Shown in pieces: positions 1 to 11,429 of a stretch of 64,000 bases of DNA. The first letter of the stretch is position 1, and each line of letters starts with the position of its first letter. Source of the stretch: Xestospongia bergquistia (lineage: Eukaryota; Porifera; Demospongiae; Haplosclerida; Petrosiidae). A model generated the notes under the pieces. That model made no database searches, had not been told where the DNA came from, and saw nothing but the letters and a program-made list of their open reading frames with translations. The stretch lies in assembly GCA_963965975.1 (NCBI GenBank), contig OZ014414.1, positions 2,765,501-2,829,500 of the forward strand, written 5' to 3'. The translations under genes were made by a program, and so were the position numbers.

Positions 1-297
1 TTAGAGGAAGGTTTCTTACCATAACATTCACATGACTATCTACAAACTCATCACAATTATTCATAACATGTACAAAACATTCTTGCATTCAATTATAGCT
101 GATGCAATCAACATCACACCATTTTACAACTATTTAACAAAGTGAGTCAAGACTAACTTGATATTTTAATCACATTCAACTGATGTATATTGTGTGTTAT
201 CATTGTTGACTCAAATTGAATTTAACACATTTTACAGGAGTAGTCTGAAGACCATTATTAATAACCTTATTACTTTATAATAACTTATTACTCTTAC

Positions 298-1765
298 ATG
301 TACTAAGATATCGACGTATCAGATCAGCTGTCTTCTTATCATTAACAATAGGACTTTCAATAGCGGTTATCACTGTTTCCCAGGTAACAGTGGATGGTTG
401 AGCTGTTACAAAAATAATAATGACTGCTGAGAATTCATCAATCCCTTCCCTGTGTTTTAAATCATCCAAAACATCACGACTTATTTGTAATGATAATCCG
501 ATCTCATACCATTTGTCCCTAATATCATTTAATAGCCAGCACAGTTCCTCTCTTGTAGGATACTCACTTAATTTACTAGTAATACCTGAAATAACAACAA
601 AATAATTATCATAACAAATGTCATAATGTAAATTAAATCATGCCTTAAAATTATCATTTTAAATGAATGTGGTATTGATTAAGTGTTGACAAATGAAAAC
701 TTCAATTATCAATAAATGTACTTGTAATTTAATACAGAAAGTTAGAATAAAAAATTGTAATTATATTTATACAATTAACTAGGACATCTACATGTACTAA
801 TATTCTTCTACTGTTAATAACATTTACTGTTTATTATTCATTGACTTCACTGACACTGATATAACAAATTTACTACTTAAAATACAATGGTCTGTCATTG
901 GGCTATAAATAGAATATGTGCCATAACTTCTGTGTCAAACAAATACCAAGAACATTCAAGATATTAGGGTGGAGCTAATTATTAACTAGTAAATCATGGA
1001 CAATTACTGTCTACAATTATGATTCTCATTTACCTGCTGCCATTATACCCTCTCAGTACTACTTCACAATGTAGTCAGGAGTCACCTGACTTATTAACAA
1101 ATGTCAGGTTAGGTCTGACATTTGCAGGAGTAATAAGGGTAATCTAATTCATCATTAATGACTAATAAGAAAGTATGTAACACAAAGGCTATATGTATTA
1201 TAATACATTCCTTAGACTAATGTGGTAAATATTGATTCCAAACTACATAATTTAAAGCAAAAAGACTACATGCGTACTGGAAATAATTTCTGACCTAATT
1301 TCATCAACTATTATCAATTGAGTTAATTCTACTTAAGATCATTATAGTTCGGTGAGTTATTATTGTTTATGTGATAGTCAATTATTATTGACCAGAGTAG
1401 TATCAGATTATTATGTATAAAATTCCAATTCTGGAATAAATGTTTTGTCCATAATAAGAACAATTAATTTAACTCATTATAAGTGATTAACAAATGTGTA
1501 AAAAGGGACATAGGCTATTCATTTTAATAGTAGGGTTACCTGTTTCAGGTCCAGGATTGAGTTCAACATCTCCTGATAAAATAAGAAGAAGCGAGAGAAA
1601 GACACCTATGGATAAAGTAAGATCTTTAATCTTCCTGATAATAGTCACTCCATCTATCCTACTACTGCTCTCAGTAAGTAAAGTCTCTTTACAATGAGTA
1701 CTGTATGACATCTGACGACATGTCCACAATCCAATACTCGCCCTCCATTGAGATATATCAATCAT
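298..1765 (-). CDS. Gene L: 2A-signal / Death ROCO-family gene, 5' part (cut by the left edge)
   Basis: Two exons of a gene that continues beyond position 1. Exon 1 (1540-1765, 226 nt) starts at an ATG with MIDISQWRAS and encodes 75 residues: a polar N terminus with several Ser, Cys and His residues, a hydrophobic run at about residues 49-63, then the 2A motif GDVELNPGP, ending at a GTAACC donor in phase 1. Exon 2 (298-585, 288 nt, phase 1 to 1) follows a TTATTTCAG acceptor and encodes a Death domain with the marker residues DKWYEIG and VTWETVITAIESPIVNDK; its donor is CAT|GTAAGAG. No stop or frameshift is visible in either exon. Start, length and phases are identical to those of genes M and R, which supports the model. 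The Roc-COR part is expected to the left of the window. Death-fold identity comes from the pattern; the 2A function is known for this motif in other proteins. Confidence 0.75.
1547..1570 (-). other. 2A ribosome-skipping site of gene L
   Basis: The codons for residues 66-73 of gene L spell the canonical 2A consensus D-V-E-x-N-P-G-P. In known 2A elements no peptide bond forms between the Gly and the final Pro, so the upstream peptide is released and translation resumes at Pro. The preceding leucine-rich stretch ends directly in SGDVELNPGP, as in active cellular 2A elements. Confidence 0.75.
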
Positions 1766-2759
1766 TACTATAATTAAAGAATATTGAAGAAAAAATTAGC
1801 CAAACAATTTAGAAAATGTTTTAATCATATTTGCTTTAACTATGTTATACAATTACACATTAAGACACCCTCTATACATTTCATAGCTAGGACACCTGTT
1901 CCAATTTATTTAATCATTTATTGCACATGTGTATGTTTAGCATTAAAATTAATGTTATCAGTTTTAAAAGACAAAATTGTAATAATATAATGACAGGAAA
2001 GTATGTATTCCTTATAAAAACCATACTCAACTTTTACTGTAATTATGATCATGATTATCATTGCTAATGACACAGACATTACTCTTTATATGTAACAATA
2101 GAAAATAACACACCATAGTTCTTAAATGCCTCAATACAAGGCTAAATTTTAAAGAGTACTACATTCATACAATAAATATCATACTTATAGATATCATAAA
2201 TAGCTATATACCTGTACATAAAATATTTTATTATCCATTTTCTAATTACGTCATATATTGACAATAAGTGAATAAAAGCACTAAATTAAAATATAGGGGT
2301 AAGGCTGCTACAGCTACTAAAGACATATAAAACAAATGCTAATAAAAACTACTTTGAATATATTATGCAATGAGGCTTGACGATATATACTAGGTACCAT
2401 ATTGTGGGCTATGGTAGTCTGGGAATGAGGATAGTTTCTTAACGTATCTTGAGTCACAATGTCAGTATCAATCAAACCAGCAGTTTATTTAAAGTATATA
2501 ATTATAGGAAGAGCCATTCATACATATATAAAAGGTACATATAAACATATAAAGGTCAATATGTGTTAGTTTGGTAAGAAGTAAGCCCTCCTTATTGGCC
2601 GATTTATGAACCTTCACCCAATAAAAGGTGTGACCCCAAGGTTGCAAACTTAATCAATAAGTTATGAATATACAGAGGAGTCATTTAATAGGTTAGTACC
2701 TTGTTGCTTCCAAGGACAACAACACGACAAGTATCAACACAAGCTATAAGAAAGCTAGT

Positions 2760-2870
2760 GCTTTAGCAAGTAGTCTTGGTTGTAGCGCGGGTCTGGTCTG
2801 AAATACCGGAAATAACTACTATCCGTAAAATTAGAAAGTGGTACACTCGTATGGATTTGTTGCTATTTTT
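2760..2870 (-). promoter_or_regulatory. Candidate promoter / 5' region shared by genes L and M
   Basis: A G+C-richer block, reading TAGCGCGGGT then CTGAAATACCGGAAATAAC on the plus strand, is nearly repeated at 33003-33100 upstream of gene M. Both copies lie about 1 to 1.3 kb upstream of the 2A start codon and contain an ETS-type core (CCGGAA). Conservation in otherwise diverged spacer suggests a promoter or an untranslated first exon. The role is inferred. Confidence 0.35.
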
Positions 2871-4112
2871 AGACAAGAACACATTCTCTCCTCCCAATAG
2901 ATAACTTTCACCGTCCTAAATATTACGATCGAAAAAACTTTTTGATACATTAAGTACCTACAAGTAGTTTTGCATAGCCATCCCATCCCCCTGATGATTG
3001 CAACTAAGAGACTGGCTTAGCTACTCAAGATTATTTACAATCTAAGTTGACATGTCGTTATAATGTTTACTTTAAAAAGGTCATTTGCAATAAGTAAAAG
3101 TTAATGTAATAGTATACTTCCATGTAGTCTGTACTATCATGTTAATATTATGATTGATGTATACATATATTATGTGGTTTAAAAGAAACTGGCAGTGTTT
3201 TGACCCAATTCATCAATCTTTAATATTAATACATGCATTACCTAGGCCTCAGTATAACAGTTTGCTAAAGTCCTTGGAGTAATTAAAGCCTTTGATATAA
3301 GTGGTTAAGTCAATTGTGCATGCAAAATTTGGTAATATTCATTAATTTATTGTGTATTCACTAATGTCTTTCAACAAATAACCTCATATGAACAACAGTT
3401 GTTTTCCATAAAATTGCTAATAAAGAACTGGATTTAAATTGTTAGGTATATACACTGTATGTGTACTTGTATACAACTAACCCCTTTCTCTCCCTCTCTC
3501 TCTCACTGAAGCTATTCTAATTTCATTGGTAATATGATAGTTATTATTGATAACAAATACATTGACATGTTCACAGATACAAAGATCAAGAGAACAGTTT
3601 AGTCAGTGGAACAAAGATTTTAGAGAACTATATGTTAGATATCTACAGCGTACATTTATAAATTAATAATTTTCAGTAAGTTCTGCTCTTCACAATTCAA
3701 CACATTCAATAACACTACAAAAGTGTACATTCGTATGATTGTATGATAATCTAGTTTTTTTTAACATTAAAGTAAAAAAGAATTAAGAATTAACTATTCT
3801 GCTACTAGACAAACTTTGGACTTGTATTATTTAGGTACTGATCATGACTGATCAATATATGGACAAATATGACATCTATAGTTAAGTTAATACATATGAT
3901 ACTATAACATTTGTGCCACGTCACCTGTAGTACTGGAAAGTTTAAATATGTATCACTGTATGAAATAATGCATACACTTTATGTGTGATTTTAACCACAT
4001 TTTTCTCATATGTCAGCTCTAATATATGATATGGTTTTAGTAGTATTACATATCAATTTAATATATAAGACAAGACATTTGTATGTATTAATCACATACA
4101 TATAAATATAAT

Positions 4113-4166
4113 TATGTATGTATGTATGCATGTATGTATGTATGTATGTATGTATTTGTATATATT

Positions 4167-4225
<59 letters not shown>
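4113..4225. repeat. Compound microsatellite (TATG)n and (AT)n
   Basis: A TATG repeat at about 4113-4155 runs into an uninterrupted AT tract to about 4225. It produces a spurious reading frame of alternating Ile/Tyr on the minus strand, which I do not treat as a gene. Confidence 0.9.
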
Positions 4226-4227
<2 letters not shown>

Positions 4228-5429
4228 CATACAATACATGATACACCTGCATGCAATAATCACATAGATTTCACATGTGTATACAATATATAAGACAACT
4301 GATGCATTTCATGTGTTTATCATATAATCCATTTCCTTTACTGCAGGTATGATCGAGTGATTGGATGCATAGCAAATAATGTAAAGACTTCTTTTTACCT
4401 ATGACATCATAATATAGTAATCATGCACATTAACTACAGGCATGACAATAAAAATAAGTTAATATTATTAAGGTATTCATCCATTACATTGCACAGCATC
4501 ACAATATTTTGTCTTTTAATTTAGTATAAAATCCTTTCACTACAAACAACACTCCTTAAACCTATTAAAACCGTTCCATTATTATTGTTATCTCTTTTTA
4601 TATTGCAATAGTCCACTGAGGCACAATGATATGCATATGTAAAAAAAGTAATTAAATAATTAATTGGCAAAGTAGCTGCTCTTAATGACATTTTAAATGA
4701 AAAGCAGTATTCTGATCTCACTATAATTATGAACCTCTTTTGTAAGTCCTTAATCCACAGTGACATATTATCTGTTATTGTTATCATGTTGATTTACAAG
4801 TGCATTAAGTCAAAATAATCACTTAACCAATGTCCCTGGAGTGATCAAAGCAATAATGTGTGTTTACAGAGGAGTAGTCAACAGTGTTGTCACAACTGCT
4901 AAAGTATAATAATAATCATTATTAGGTACATATAATTATATGTGAGTTTTCACTTCATAAAGCCACTGAGTGATAATAACAATAAAATAATACAAACTGC
5001 TCTCCAAGAATTTATAAGTAAAGAACAGAAATTAAATGTATATTTCAGGTATAATATATGCATGCACTGTGTGTGTACTTGTATATGAAACTTCTCCCTT
5101 TCTTTCTTCCTTATTCATTCACTAGACTGCCCATTGGTGTTATGATGATTATTAATGGTGAAAAATACATTGACATGTTAACAGTAACAATGATTAAGAA
5201 AATAGTTCAGTCATGATTGTAGAGAAATATATTTGTTGAGATAATAGTTCATAAACTAATATTAGAAATTATGTTCAAAAATATTCAACTAAATAATACA
5301 TTATACTCACAAGACTCTAGGTGAGTAGTTTATTTGATGCAAATAGAGACCTTGAAGCAGTGTTATGTAAAAATGTCTGACATGATAGATATGGTATAGA
5401 TGGTCATGTAAATGTATCTGTAAGCTTAC

Positions 5430-5480
5430 GAGCAACAGAGCCTTGATCACCATCTTCCAGGTAACCATTGATGATTGAAT
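5430..5480 (-). pseudogene. Death-domain exon remnant
   Basis: One minus-strand frame reads SSMVTWKMVIKAL, matching the conserved core of the family's Death exons (for example SFVTWATVISAI in gene M). Flanking residues no longer resemble the domain and no clear splice sites remain. This is probably an eroded fragment of another family member; the short length limits certainty. Confidence 0.35.
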
Positions 5481-6025
5481 TGTTTTTAAGCTGTTATGAG
5501 TGACTTCAAAGAGCTCAGAATACTTTCATAATTGCATTTTAAACTACTCAAATTATTATGAAGAGTTTGCCAAAGCTAAGCTAATTTCACAGTAACTATT
5601 ATTTTATACTTCAATTCCTCAAGCAAAAGGCATGAAATTTTTAAAAGCAAATTGCATCAAATGAATAATAATAAGCAAAATTGCCAAATATTTTGCATAA
5701 AAATAGCTACATTATAATACTGATAATCATAAAACTACAATAATTACCAGGGGAGTACTCAAAAGATTGTAAACATATAAATGTAGTACAAAGAAATATT
5801 GAATTTTACTTTATTTCCTGAATTGATACATATACTTTTCATATACATCTTGATTACTTAAATGATCTCTAACTACATCAGAAACTTAAAACAAGCTCTA
5901 TTACTCTTAATTTTAATTGTAATTGGTTTATTTAATGCATTAATGTTGGAGTCCCAAGTGCAAATAAAATCATCAATCAGAAACAAAAGATCAGTAAAAT
6001 TATGAAATCATAAATCACCTTTCTC

Positions 6026-6141
6026 TCAATCTTTGAGAAGACGCTTCCCAAACAACTCATGCCATTTTTTTACATCATCTGCTACATTCAATAAATCAAA
6101 CTTGTCAGGAATGGCATCCATGATTTCATCAATATCAAGAT
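6026..6141 (-). CDS. Candidate terminal exon of an unrecognised gene
   Basis: After a plausible acceptor (ATTTAATAG) there is an open phase-1 segment of about 38 codons, acidic at first and then KKWHELFGKRLLKD, ending in TGA. Codon usage and a KKWHEL motif resembling the start of the Death exons (KWYEIG) hint at real or formerly real coding sequence related to the family. No partner exons could be joined with confidence, and it could be chance. Confidence 0.25.
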
Positions 6142-6869
6142 CTATTAAATAAAGGTTAGTTATAAATAGTATATCTCAGTAACAAACTATCATCAATTGG
6201 TTTCGGATTAGCATCAGGTGTAATGTTAATACATGAACTTAGGAAAATTTACCAGAAAAGAAATTAGACTATATACATCATAAAGTAAAGCCAGTGATTA
6301 CAACAGTCTCTCAGATATTATGTCTATTATAGAAAATAGTTCAGAGTTCTATATGTGTTATATAAACCTGTATATCAATGAAGAAATTTGTAACAGATAT
6401 CACCTGATGGTGATATCTTTTACAAAATACTGACTTGGTAAGTTTATGTAATGCATATAGATTATTGAACTGTTATATATTGATATAAATTATTATAAGA
6501 TTACCAATCAACCACTATTGCTCCATAATATAAAATGTAGCCATCAAGAAAGTAGTGTTTTGAACAGTCTTTTAAACTTGTCATAAGGTCCATATAAACT
6601 TGCCACTTTGATTTTTATGAAGAAGAAACTAGTTGTTTAAGGTAGAAATATCTGAAATTTTTTGCAACTTTTTTTTGATGCAATCATGTGAAGATACTTG
6701 TTCTAATAATTGATCGTGCTTTTTAAAATTTTTAAATCCTATAGTACTTTGCAGAAATGTAATGACGGAACTCTAAGAGAGATTCGAATCCAAAAGATGA
6801 CAAAGAAATACAATGTTTGATCCTTTCCTGCATTTATCTATACTTTACTATTGCATACATACTATATAC

Positions 6870-6990
6870 TGCCATGGTGCAGCTGACCATAAACTTGCTC
6901 AAGAGTAATTTCAGACTACATGAGGTTGATGTCTATTGCCTAATGGAGATCAACTAGCAGACTTTTAGCATTGGTCACACCCACAGATTT
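6870..6990 (-). repeat. Dispersed repeat copy holding the empty hAT target site
   Basis: The reverse complement of this stretch matches 24778-24890, the sequence flanking the hAT MITE, in blocks such as CTAGCAGACTTTTAGC and ATGAGGTTGA. At 6962-6969 it carries one copy of the octamer GCTAAAAG (read on the minus strand) where the other locus has two copies separated by the element. Confidence 0.7.
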
Positions 6991-7074
6991 TTCTCAGGCA
7001 TCAGTAAATTAGTTGTATTAATATAGTAATATAGGCTTCCCTTTGTCTTGGTGAAAGTTTCAAAGTGACAACAA

Positions 7075-8130
7075 CTCCTTCTCTTCTTAAATGTGAGACA
7101 ATTGTATTTGTAGACTGCACATCCAGATCCCAGAGACTGCACATTGGAAGATATTGAGGAGATAATTTCACAATCACTTGGAAGAAATGTGGAGATTCGT
7201 TACATACAAAGGAGTAACTCAATTGTTATCACTTGTTTCTTTCGACTTGATCTACTTGGTTCACTTATTGCCAAAGCTCATGAAATGCTAGAATTATTGA
7301 AGCAGGAAAAACTCATTATTGGTCACTATTAATTCATTTATGATAAATATAAAAGAGATGAGGTAACACAAGAATCATTTATATAAGGTAAATAGATAGT
7401 AGAGTTTTATATATTGAGTAGGAGACTGAAGAGGATCTGAGACACAAATTGGAGTCACTGGACACTGTTGTTAGAGAGTTGACAACAGAAATGAAAACTA
7501 TACATCAAGGTAAGGACAGTTATGAATATCCTATTAAAATGGTTATTGATTGTACAGGGTTAATTATTATTATCATAAAGTGTATCATTGAATAACTCTA
7601 TCATATCTTTATCTCCACTTAATAACAAAAATTATATATTGAATCCATTAACTTCAACTTACCAATGACAATTAAATTAAATTAAATTCAATACCACTAA
7701 GCACAAAATATTAAAAATATTGTCTATTACACAGTAATGTGTTTTTTTTTTTCATTTCATAGTAATTAATATGAAGTCAGAAAAACAAATGTCTGAACAG
7801 AAACAAAGAGAGAATAATGATTTGATATCACTATTAACAACAACATAAGGTGAGAAACTAATCTAGAGTATTATAAAAATAACTTGTAAATTCTTGTGTT
7901 CTGGAAATAATAACTAAAATATGATTTCTTAGCTCTGCCTATCGACAAAACTTATGTATTTCAGAATATTTAGTATATATATGTATCATTGAGAAATTAT
8001 AAGTTGATGATAATAATAATATTGTTACTATTATTATGTTTTAATTTAATGGTGTAGAGTCTATTGAACATATATCAACTAAAGAACTCCAATCAGGCAT
8101 TTCAGTCATGTCAGAAAGCCCAGGTACATC
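7075..8130 (+). pseudogene. Partial duplicate of the unknown-domain / coiled-coil module
   Basis: This segment repeats the second half of the domain found at 8792-9410. It preserves the blocks CETI, LEDIEEIISQSLG, NSIVITCFF and LLGSLIAKA, but is frameshifted near 7105-7140 and has a TAA after IIGHY at about 7330. A coiled-coil exon (about 7421-7509, ETEEDLRHKLES, donor CAAG|GTAAGG) and a second one (about 7763-7849) follow. The second ends in TAA just before its donor. A further open exon at about 8059-8121 (ESIEHISTKELQ) has phase-1 borders. The array looks like a decayed tandem copy of the gene downstream. No function can be assigned to the domain from sequence alone. Confidence 0.5.
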
Positions 8131-8292
8131 TATGATATATACTTATAATGATGTCACAGACAAAAATGCTACTAGTCAAAAATCTAATAAAACAACAAAG
8201 ATGCTACACATACTTCATAGATTACAATAGTTTGTTAGATTGTCATTGTAATGTTGTACAACAAAAAAATTATATAAATTATTTAGATTTTT

Positions 8293-9949
8293 GTTTTAGA
8301 TATTTCTGACGTCTTAAAGAAGACTCCCACTAAACATGAACTAATCAAGTTATTAGCTAATATTGATAGCATGTGGTATGAGATAGTCATTTTGTAGCTC
8401 TTATTTAGGTGTCTCAGCTTGTTAAATTCTACAGGAATATTATGATAGACTCTCATCACTTATTCTTCGTGTGGAGATTGTTCAGATGTTACCTACATGC
8501 AGAGAAAGTAGTCTCTAAAGAGACATCAGATGAAGTGAATAGATTAGGAAGTGTACTAGGAGAAGGTTCATTGAGAGCACTGTGTACTATAGTGTCTAAA
8601 GACCCTAATATTTTAAAAGTGTTCACGAGTGTCTTGTTGAAATCTGAAGGAACAGTACAGGTTACTAAAGATATACTCAAGGTATATGGTAAATAAATTA
8701 TATAATATTAATCTTCCATTATAACCTTCATAGAAAAAAGTTTCCTTCCCGAGTCAACCTTCAGCGTACTTATCAATATAATTTTGATCAGATGAAAGTT
8801 ACCTTTGGAAATCTTATAATGACAATGTCACCTCTCATTAAGACTGGTATTCCTTCACTAGAAGATCTCAAAATATATCTTCAAAGATGTTTTCGTGACC
8901 TAAGACCCCAACTGGCTACAGCTGAATCATTTGATGATGTGATGGATCTTGTACAAAATAAATGTACTATTATTAATGTCTGTTGTTTGGAGGCTATTGT
9001 CAAGATCACAGTGGCTAAACCACACATTGAAGAATTCAAAACAGCTGTTAATACATTTTGTAAGAATATCAAAACTGATATATGCTTTAAACAGAACTTC
9101 AAGATAACTTCATTTTCTCATCATCTCACTTGTGAGACTATTGAGTTTGTGCTGGAGTGGGAGACTGACAAATACATACTTAGAGATATCAAAGATTTGC
9201 TATCAAAAGCATTTGGAGACATGGCTAAGTCTGTATAAGTTAGAGCAGTTAGTGATGGCAACTCCATCATTGTTACCTGCTATGCTACTCTAAATTTGAT
9301 AGACTTCTTACTAACAACAGCAGAGAGGAATCTTAACCTACTGAAAGAGAATTGAGTGATAAAATTAACATTTGGCTATCACACCATTCATGATAAACGT
9401 CAAAGAGATGAGGTAAGAGATGAGTAGTATTAGACATCAGTTACTACATCTATTGTATATAAGAGATTAAAACTGTTGTAGATAAGAACACGAAGGAGTT
9501 AAGAAATCAACTGGAACTACAACAAACCATCAGTAGAAAAATGATAATGGAAAAAGAATCTATTACCAGAGAACATGAAGGTAACGTTAATATATTGTAC
9601 ATGTCCATGTATTATAATAGAGACATATCATTGATGTTATACTATATGGTCACTGTTATAACTATTATATTTAATAGATAATGTATAGTGACTAGTTGTG
9701 TATTTATAGATAATAAACAAATAAAAGAGAAGGAAATACAAAATTTGATGAAAACAAAGGAAGGTAGATGTAAGATATAATGATCATATGTTTTATGTTC
9801 TTTGCATATAGCTACTGAGAAGGAGTTATTGTCACTGTCTGTTGAGAGAAAAAGAGAAATAGAGACACTACAAGAAATAATAACAACATTGACATTATAA
9901 TTAAGAGAGAGAGACAAACAGATTGAGGAGTTAAAGCAAAGTTTGAAAG
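8293..9949 (+). pseudogene. 5' half of a Death-like / unknown-domain / coiled-coil gene, interrupted by stops
   Basis: The exon at 8293 begins DISDVLKKTPTKHELIKLL, closely matching the N terminus of the minus-strand Death exons (DITSILKETP). Reading frames at 8409-8690 and 8752-9238 follow. The second holds an unrecognised domain with QMKVTFGNLIMTMSPLIKTG near its start and LEWETDKYILRDIKDLLSKAFG near its end. TAA at 9236-9238 interrupts the continuation VRAVSDGNSIIVTCYA, and a TGA near 9353 splits LLKEN from VIKLTFGYHTIHDKRQRDE. Coiled-coil exons follow at 9482-9580, 9710-9763 and 9812-9949, all with phase-1 borders; the last has an in-frame TAA at 9898-9900. Either this half is a pseudogene, or some exons are used in ways I cannot see. 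The three separate stops favour decay. Confidence 0.5.
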
Positions 9950-10009
9950 GTAACTGATATTAGTAGATAATTGTTACTTTTCATTATATGATATTGTTAC
10001 TAAATTTAG

Positions 10010-11399
10010 CATTTATCCAAAAGCCTCAGAAACCATTAACTAATGAAGGACTTCATAAGTCTAGTCAAGAAAAGTCCACACTATCTATTAATGGTAAGTG
10101 TCATAGTACCATATCTATGTCTTAGGATGTGTCCATTGCCCATATATGGAAATGTTATTTTAGTATGTACTTGATCTTAAACCATGTAATCACATGTTGT
10201 TGTTTACAAATAAACTATTTTGATGACAGATACAAACAAGTCAATGACTTCTAAACAACTTCACATATTTTCTTTTTACTTAGTCTCACTCACCTTTTCT
10301 TTGTCAACCTTGATCTCTTGTAGTATTTAATACCACATGATGAAACTGCACAACCACAAAAGTTAGCAACCACTTTGTCTATGAAAGCATATATCTTATA
10401 TGGTATTCTAAGATAAGGACATGTCATAACAGATAGTACATGTTAGTGTATGAATATTTAACACTCCTTCTCTTCTTCATACACTCCTGACTGCATATAT
10501 TATACAAAAGATCAGACAAAAGGTTCAACTGATGATAAAGAGTCAGGTTATAGTATGTTGTGTTATGATGTTTCATAAAGTTACATTATAATAATGTATT
10601 GGTGGTCTATACAGAAGCTGTTGTCAAACAATCTTTCAACAAAATACTTCCTACCAATTTAACTATAAATGTTGGAGATGTAATCAAAGATGTTAATAAG
10701 GTATGGACACATTGTTTTTGTCTATCCGTTCATTATGTCAACATGTTATTTAAAGATCATTTCTATTCATATTATATATTTTTATAGATTGAAGAAGGAT
10801 GGTGTGAGGGGACTCTGAATGGAATCTATGGGTCATTCCCTTTGAATTTTACAGAATTACGACTAGCTAAATCTGAATTATCTCATGATGATTTCAAATT
10901 AGGAGGTAATACCTGTAATTTGTTCATTAGAGCTTAATTTATAATGCTTTGTATAGTACAATTGATAACTCTATATATTATATGTGTATACTATATCTAC
11001 ATACTAACTCTGTTTATAACAGGACATACTGGAAGAGTTGAGTGGAGAGATGATATAAAGACGGTTTGGCTTTTTTCACCAACTATTGAACAATGTGAAG
11101 AGGTTGTTAGCAGATTAATAAAAGAACAACAAACCAAAGGAAGTAGATGGTGTATTAATCTCAGATCATCATTTTCTGAAAGTCCTCTTGTAATTATTAG
11201 TCATCTCAGTAAATGTGCAGTGATGATACTTGATATACACAGCACTATATTGGACAGTACATGTATGTCAACATTATCAACAGAGCTAGAAACTACTAAA
11301 AAAACAATGATAGGCCTAATTCTTCAAAACTTTAATATCCAGTTATTGATAGAGATATTCATAAAAGGTGGTCTAGTGGTCAGTAAACCTTCTATTTGA
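10010..11399 (+). CDS. SH3-domain protein, 3' exons
   Basis: Five consistent exons: 10010-10093 (phase 1-1, linker), 10511-10546 (phase 1-1, linker), 10615-10700 (phase 1-0), 10788-10905 (phase 0-1) and 11023-11399 (phase 1 to stop). Together the third and fourth encode an SH3 domain: the TINVGDVI strand, the GWCEGTLNG motif (the usual GWWxGxxNG with Cys for the second Trp) and the YGSFPLNFTEL end (usual GlFPxNYVEL). The ALYDY motif is replaced by VVKQSFNK. The last exon gives 125 codons including the stop, beginning GHTGRVEWRDDIKTVWLF, with no family I recognise. All junctions are in frame and open, unlike the upstream half. SH3 domains bind proline-rich peptides, so this may be an adaptor. 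It could still be expressed from a shorter transcript, or be the surviving part of a dying gene. Confidence 0.65.
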
Positions 11400-11429
11400 T
11401 CTTGCCTTGCATAGAATACAATACATTAT

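Larger units (their letters stand above)
1766..5420. other. 5' flank of gene L and non-coding spacer
   Basis: I see no convincing gene here. The interval from about 1780 to 3330 is recognisably similar to the upstream flank of gene M (about 31790-33500), including blocks near 2340-2460, 2520-2600 and 3050-3330, so it was duplicated with the gene. The rest is A+T-rich spacer with short tandem repeats. Confidence 0.5.

Noticed and set aside
1487..1765. 2A motif as the N terminus of a non-LTR retrotransposon
   Set aside because: Such elements also carry 2A, but no reverse transcriptase or endonuclease frame follows. All three 2A exons end at the same phase-1 donor, and Death exons follow each one.
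4006..4263. 85-codon minus-strand frame
   Set aside because: It consists of translated (AT)n and (TATG)n microsatellite.
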